Positions 59,520-64,000 of a stretch of 64,000 nt of DNA are shown here, piece by piece (position 1 is the first letter of the stretch; every line of letters starts with the position of its first letter). Under the pieces are notes generated by a model. That model saw nothing but the letters and a program-made list of their open reading frames with translations, was not told the DNA's origin and made no database searches. The stretch spans positions 124,001 to 188,000 of the forward strand of contig WSYJ01000036.1 in the NCBI GenBank assembly GCA_020186115.1. Direction: 5' to 3'. The stretch is from Histomonas meleagridis. Lineage: Eukaryota > Parabasalia > Tritrichomonadida > Dientamoebidae. The position numbers and the translations under genes were made by a program.

Positions 59520-61994
59520 ATGATAAATCCAAGCATGGATCAACTTCGCAATGTGTTAAATAATCAAAGAAATATACGTAATATGTGTATTATTTCCTCT
59601 GCCGATTGTGGCAAGTCAACCTTTATTTCATCTCTTATTTCAAGTGATTATTTTATTTCAAATGACACATCTACCAAGACTCTTGACACAGATTTACATG
59701 AAAGTGAACAAAGCCGTGATGCTGGTGTATTTTGCCCTAAGTGTATTTCTCTTTATTATTCAATTCCAAAAGAAGATATTTCAATAGATTCAGATAATCA
59801 TGATTTTTTAATCAACCTTATTAATTATCCAGACTGCAACAACTTTTTCACAGATTATTCATCAGCCATTCGTATTTCTGATGGGGCTCTAATTATTATT
59901 GATTTTTTTGGACTTTGTATGCAAATCGAAACAAGGATACGAAAAGCCCTTTCGGAACGCCTTAAGTTAATTGTCCTTATTAACAAATTTGATCTTTATC
60001 TTTTTGAGTCTAATTATGATCCTTCAGAAGAAATTTATCAATCTTTAGACACAATTGTCAATTCATTAAATACTCTCATATCTACATATACCAACAATGA
60101 AATCTCACTTTCCCCCGCACAAGGAACAATTTGTTTTGGTTCCTGTTTACATGAGTTCTGTTTCAATATTCCAAAATTTTCAACTTTTTATCACCTAAAA
60201 TTTGGTGTTCAAAAAGAAAAATTTGCAAATTTATTATGGGGTGAATATTATTGGGATTTCAAGACAAAGAAATTTCTTCGTCATAACAAAAACTCAGAAG
60301 GCGAAACACTTCAGCGATCATTTTGTCAATTTATTCTTTCACCGATCATTCAACTTATACGTAGCATAATGAACAATGAAACAACAAAATACAAAGAGAT
60401 GTTAAACAAAATTGGAGTTAAACTAAGTAAAAATGAAGAACAATTGAAAGGAATTGAACTTGTTTATATCGTGTTAAATCGATGGTTATCACTCACAAAA
60501 ACTATTCTTGAAATGATAATTTTACATTTACCATCACCTAAAGAAGCACAAAGATATCGTTGTGATACATTTTATACTGGTTTATTAGATGATGAGTTTG
60601 CTACATCTATAAAGAATTGTGATCCAAATGGACCATTAATGTTATACATATCTAAAATGATTCCAACGAAAGAACCGAATAAATATTATTCGTTTGGAAG
60701 AATTTTTTCCGGAACAATTTCTAAAGGCCAAAAAGTTTATATTATGGGAATAACGAAAGATAATTTATATGTTACAAATATCCAACATATTAATTTAATG
60801 ATGAACAATGATTACATTGAAGTTAATGATTGTAAATGTGGTAATATGATTATATTAGAAGATATTGATCAATATTTAATTAGAACAGGCACAATTACTT
60901 CATCACCATATGCATTTCCATTTAAAAATATTAATTTATCTGTTTCACCTTTTGTTAAAATTTATATCGAACCAAAACAAAGTTCTGATTTATTAAAATT
61001 TATTAATACTTTAAATTATTTATCTAAAGAAGATGATGTTCAAATCTCGAAAGAAGAAACAGGTGAACATATCATTTTAAGTAATGATGAAAATAAACTT
61101 ATAAATTGTATTGATTATTTCGATATTCCAATTAATTATTCATCGCCAAATGTAATATTTAATGAAACTATTACAAACGCATCAAGTATTATTTGCATGG
61201 CGAAATCTTCGAATAAATTAAATAGAATTTTAATGAAAGCAGAACCATTAAATAATGATTTGGTAAAGGCAATCGAAAATAATGAAATTTCCGCAGAAAT
61301 GCATAATAAATTACGTTCGGAAATATTAATAAATAAATATAATTGGGAAAATGTTGACGCAAGAAGAATTTGGTCTTTCGGTCCTAATTACATTGGTCCA
61401 AATCTTTTGGTTGATATAACTAGATCTAATGATAGACTTCATGAAATTAAAGAAAGTTTAATAAATGCATTCCAATACGTGACAAAATTCGGAGTTTTAT
61501 GTAATGAACCAATTCGTGGAATACGCTTCAATATTATCGAAACTTATCTGACTGGAAATTTGAATACGCACAAACAAGACCAAATTATTCCATGTGGTCG
61601 AAGAGTCCTTTATGCTTCCGAATTATCTGCTGAGCCAACACTTACCGAACCTATTTATAATGTCGAAATTCGTGCACCACCAAATGTATGTAATGAAGTG
61701 TTTGAATTTCTTAGCAACCGTCGGTATAAAGTATTCAATCGGAAAAAGCTATTGTTTTCTGCTTTATATAATGTATATCTTCCTGTAAGGAATGCATTTG
61801 GGTTTAAAAAAGAAATCAAAAAATTAACAGCTAATGAAGCAGAAATAAAGATGCATTTTGATCATTGGGAAAATATTCAAGGAAATGCTCTTGAAGATGG
61901 TTCGGAATTGAACGAATTAATTAGATCAATTAGAAAGAAAAAAGGTCTGAAAGAAGATTTACCATCACTTGATGAATATAATGAAAAATTTTAG
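59520..61994 (+). CDS. Degenerate elongation factor 2 paralogue
   Basis: 824 residues, co-linear with EF-2 over its whole length (MDQLRNVLNNQRNIRNM; CQFILSPIIQLI; LHLPSPKEAQRYRCDTFYTG; GPLMLYISKMIPT; FGRIFSGTISKGQKVYIMG; RRIWSFGPNYIGPNLLVD; LPSLDEYNEKF). The GTPase core is altered. The P-loop AHVDHGKST is SSADCGKST. The switch-I ITIKST is gone (GVFCPKCIS). The DxxGH of switch II is NYPDC (102-106), so the catalytic His and the G3 Asp/Gly are lost. NKFD (155-158) is kept. The diphthamide loop HADAIHRGGGQ reads TGNLNTHKQDQ with Thr where the modified His should be. It may bind ribosomes as a non-hydrolysing factor. It is not the cell's main EF-2. Confidence 0.88.
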   Translation: MINPSMDQLRNVLNNQRNIRNMCIISSADCGKSTFISSLISSDYFISNDTSTKTLDTDLHESEQSRDAGVFCPKCISLYYSIPKEDISIDSDNHDFLINLINYPDCNNFFTDYSSAIRISDGALIIIDFFGLCMQIETRIRKALSERLKLIVLINKFDLYLFESNYDPSEEIYQSLDTIVNSLNTLISTYTNNEISLSPAQGTICFGSCLHEFCFNIPKFSTFYHLKFGVQKEKFANLLWGEYYWDFKTKKFLRHNKNSEGETLQRSFCQFILSPIIQLIRSIMNNETTKYKEMLNKIGVKLSKNEEQLKGIELVYIVLNRWLSLTKTILEMIILHLPSPKEAQRYRCDTFYTGLLDDEFATSIKNCDPNGPLMLYISKMIPTKEPNKYYSFGRIFSGTISKGQKVYIMGITKDNLYVTNIQHINLMMNNDYIEVNDCKCGNMIILEDIDQYLIRTGTITSSPYAFPFKNINLSVSPFVKIYIEPKQSSDLLKFINTLNYLSKEDDVQISKEETGEHIILSNDENKLINCIDYFDIPINYSSPNVIFNETITNASSIICMAKSSNKLNRILMKAEPLNNDLVKAIENNEISAEMHNKLRSEILINKYNWENVDARRIWSFGPNYIGPNLLVDITRSNDRLHEIKESLINAFQYVTKFGVLCNEPIRGIRFNIIETYLTGNLNTHKQDQIIPCGRRVLYASELSAEPTLTEPIYNVEIRAPPNVCNEVFEFLSNRRYKVFNRKKLLFSALYNVYLPVRNAFGFKKEIKKLTANEAEIKMHFDHWENIQGNALEDGSELNELIRSIRKKKGLKEDLPSLDEYNEKF

Positions 61995-62105
61995 ATAAAT
62001 TGTGCTGATTTCAAAAATATTTTATTTGGATTTTTCCTTTTTTTAGAATTCTAAAAAAACGTGTGTAAATAACTTTTCGATAATTTATGCGAAAATGAAT
62101 CAAAT

Positions 62106-62401
62106 TATAATGTTAATATTAAAAATATTAAATTTTTGTAATTAATGTTTATTTTAATAATATATTATTCCTATAAAAGGAATTTATTAAAGTTATTTGA
62201 AACACCTCTTATAATTGCATCAAAAAATAGGAATACTGAAGTTGTTAAATTACTTCTTGAACGAAATGATATTGATGTTAATGCGCAAAATAGGAAGGCA
62301 AAACAGCAATTTTTGTTGCATCCATATAGAATAATAAAGAAATAGTTGAATTACTTAAAAGGAAAGAAGGAATTAAATATGAAGAAAGTCATTTGAAGTA
62401 A
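62106..62401 (+). pseudogene. Orphan ankyrin fragment, two and a half blocks
   Basis: A remnant of an ankyrin block end (NVNIKN) is followed by a ~75-nt spacer. Then comes a complete block (ETPLIIASKNRNTEVVKLLLERNDIDVNAQN) and, with almost no spacer, a last block beginning GKTAIFVAS. That block contains a TAG and ends EIVELLKRKEGIKYEESHLK, stop at 62399-62401. The junction between the last two blocks carries the canonical Gly (GKTA), which the spacer-type junctions lack. No N-terminal domain is attached, so this is a fragment. Confidence 0.65.
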
Positions 62402-62808
62402 GCATTTCAGAGGCCGAGTGAAAATAAATCTTCGCTTCGATCCTTATTGATATTAGCTGCACAACTTGATAAAAATAGTGGTAAAGGAATAAATTTATTA
62501 CGAAATTTCTCCAACAGCAACAAATAGAAAACACAAAGTAAATGTTTAATAGAAAAGCAAACACAAATCTAGATAATAAACATAAAAATAAACAAGAATT
62601 TCATATTTATTTAAATTTTTTATTTTAATTTTGTTTGTTTAAAAAAAATTGTAAGGGTCTTTGGAGAAGGGGAAAATTTGGAAATTTCTAACTTATGATA
62701 TTCTCCAACAATTATGAATTTGATCTTTATATTTTTTGATTTCTTGTTCTATTGCATTTGAAACGAACGTTAATTCTCTTGGAAATTTTTTTAAAAAGAA
62801 AAAAAAAA
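62402..62808. other. Intergenic stretch, nothing recognised
   Basis: AT-rich with homopolymer runs; no supported feature. Confidence 0.4.
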
Positions 62809-63671
62809 ATGAATTCTTCTTATGAAAGAATGCAATATAGAATATATGATTCTCTTCAATTTATATGTAACCGTGAAATTAATCTTCGTGATGATGAGAT
62901 AGCAAGACTTAAAGAAGAACTAACAAAATTAAAATCAGAAATTGAAACTTATGATGAAAATTTACTGATGAAAGAGTTATATACAAAAAGAGCTAAACAA
63001 TTTAAAAAACAAACTTATAAGTTTAAAAAATAATCATCAAATTCAAGTTTCTCAACTTTCAATAGAACATCAAAACCAACTTCAAAAATTGTCACAATTA
63101 CAACAAGAACATATTAATCAAAGTTCCAAATCAGAAACATTTTACCGAATCATTTTCAAATTTAATATCCAATTCATCTTCTGAAGAAAATGAACTCCAA
63201 AACAAAATTACTGAACTAAAGAGATCCATACAAATTGAGAAATCAAAAATACGTCAATTAACATCAATGGTCAAGCAATCAGTAAACCCTATACAATCAA
63301 TTCATAACACCTGAACTCCTTATGAGTATTTTCCAAAAGATCAAAAATTATATATTGTTAAATCACTTCAATCTCAAAACAAAGCGTTAAAACGTGAAAT
63401 ATGTCGACTTGACTCAATGATATATGGAAGACATGGAAAATACCAAAAATGGAAAAACATTTAATTGAAATGAAATCATTAAATTAAAACAAAGGAAAGA
63501 ACACAAGGCATAACAAAGCTCAAGAAAGAAATTGTAATTAAATTATTAAAAGAACAATATAATACATCCGAAAATCCGAAACTTGAATTAGACGAATCAT
63601 TGATATGCCAATTTTGTAGATCTTTAAGCGATGTCATTCATCTGAAGTACATAAGATTCGAAGATATCTAG
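62809..63671 (+). pseudogene. Decayed coiled-coil protein gene
   Basis: An ATG at 62809 opens 74 codons of coiled coil (DSLQFICNREINLRDDEIARLKEELTKLKSEIETYDENLL). Homologous-looking coiled coil then continues through at least two frame changes and several stops. Examples: HQIQVSQLSIEHQNQLQKLSQLQQEH; ENELQNKITELKRSIQIEKSKIRQL; KDQKLYIVKSLQSQNKALKREICRLDSMIYGRHGKYQKW. The end is ESLICQFCRSLSDVIHLKYIRFEDI, stop at 63669-63671. Heptad-rich, Glu/Lys/Gln-rich proteins of this kind are abundant in trichomonads. Function unknown; clearly broken. Confidence 0.7.
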
Positions 63672-63797
63672 AAACTTCTTCATAAGAAATTATATCATTG
63701 AACCCTCGTTTGAAAAATGTAATGATTTCTTTTTGTTTACGAAAAGAACATAGGTAAAAAAAATACTAAAAGAAATCCAAAAGCCAAATTTTTGAAA

Positions 63798-63869
63798 TTC
63801 ACCGTGGAACAATGGTAGTTCGTGAGATCCATTATCTCAAAGTTGGAAGTTCGATTCTTCCCGGTGATA
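63798..63869 (+). tRNA. tRNA-Met(CAT)-like, with unusual C33
   Basis: A 72-nt cloverleaf. Acceptor stem 63798-63804/63862-63868 has 6 of 7 pairs; T1-T72 is a mismatch. D-stem GAAC/GTTC with loop AATGGTA. Anticodon stem TGAGA/TCTCA with loop TCCATTA. Five-base variable loop. T-stem GGAAG/CTTCC with loop TTCGATT. Discriminator A at 63869. The anticodon by position is CAT at 63830-63832, preceded by C instead of the usual T33. It lacks the three G-C pairs of initiator anticodon stems. A run of eight T follows at once, a normal Pol III stop. The CCA (Trp) reading would need a shifted loop and unpaired stem, so Met is preferred but not certain. Confidence 0.7.
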
Positions 63870-63870
63870 C

Positions 63871-63878
63871 TTTTTTTT
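63871..63878 (+). terminator. Pol III T-run after tRNA
   Basis: Eight consecutive T two bases after the discriminator base. It supports that the tRNA gene is a transcription unit. Confidence 0.65.
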
Positions 63879-64000
63879 CGTAAAAATTAAACGTGCACTT
63901 TTTTACAAAAATATTTTAAAAAGAATTTAAAATGATCTTTAAATCAATTTAAATCTATGAAATCAGTGATTGCAACCAAGGTTTTTTTTGTTAAAATTTA

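Noticed and set aside
63798-63869. tRNA-Trp (CCA) reading
   Set aside because: Placing CCA at 34-36 restores T33 but breaks the anticodon stem, which pairs perfectly (TGAGA/TCTCA) only with CAT as anticodon.
1-64000. Bacterial features such as CRISPR arrays, operons or Shine-Dalgarno sites
   Set aside because: All recognisable genes are eukaryotic; the regular repeats are ankyrin-coding blocks with divergent spacers, not CRISPR.

Overview
The window is strongly AT-rich protist DNA with compact genes on both strands and very short intergenic gaps. Its gene content is eukaryotic: eL20, importin-beta, an exportin, ADA2, PAF1, GINS/PSF3, a BEACH protein, a RalGAP, a MAK/ICK-type kinase and an EF-2 paralogue. 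Seven copies, plus an orphan fragment, of a DUF3447-plus-ankyrin family are interspersed. That family, together with Myb-site-like (AACGGTT) and TCACTTTT Inr-like motifs just upstream of ATGs, points to a parabasalid (trichomonad, Tritrichomonas- or Trichomonas-like). The species is inferred and not proven. I saw no canonical trichomonad GTATGT...ACTAACACACAG intron.

Layout. 1-3.8 kb: 3' part of an exportin and an aldo-keto reductase (minus). 4.3-7.5 kb: two damaged ankyrin loci. 7.8-12.6 kb: ribosomal protein eL20 and a RalGAP (minus). 13.0-17.5 kb: the largest ankyrin locus, ending in a zinc ribbon. 17.7-21.0 kb: ADA2, diverging from a C2-like gene that is followed by a helical-repeat gene. 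21.3-22.9 kb: ankyrin locus. 23.2-32.9 kb: giant BEACH protein, GINS3, a truncated ankyrin locus and a small unknown. 33.0-34.3 kb: type II membrane protein. 34.9-37.2 kb: ankyrin locus. 37.5-39.0 kb: transposase-like relic and a second, frameshifted aldo-keto reductase. 39.3-48.6 kb: WD-repeat protein, tail-anchored Hsp70, papain-fold-like protein, SH3 protein, small heat-shock protein, a disordered FPSV-repeat protein and a VTA1-like protein. 48.7-52.3 kb: plus-strand ankyrin locus. 52.5-62.0 kb: DHFC membrane protein, PAF1, importin-beta, kinase and a degenerate EF-2 paralogue. 62.1-64 kb: ankyrin fragment, coiled-coil pseudogene and a tRNA.

The most unusual signal is in the ankyrin loci. 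Each ankyrin repeat is a clean 90-nt (30-codon) block, but consecutive blocks are separated by an AT-rich, usually stop-containing spacer. By hand count the spacer is exactly 80 nt in about two thirds of roughly 50 cases, even where its sequence has diverged. A TTTGGA hexamer sits exactly 20 nt before the next repeat in most of them. Removing 71 of the 80 nt would give perfect 33-residue ankyrin repeats, yet the spacers have no conserved GT/AG borders. They are therefore candidates for an unconventional intron, a translational bypass element, or another length-constrained interruption.

Other notable genes are an EF-2 paralogue lacking G-motif and diphthamide residues, an Hsp70 with an altered ATPase site and a C-terminal membrane anchor, and a DHHC-like protein with DHFC and most zinc ligands missing.
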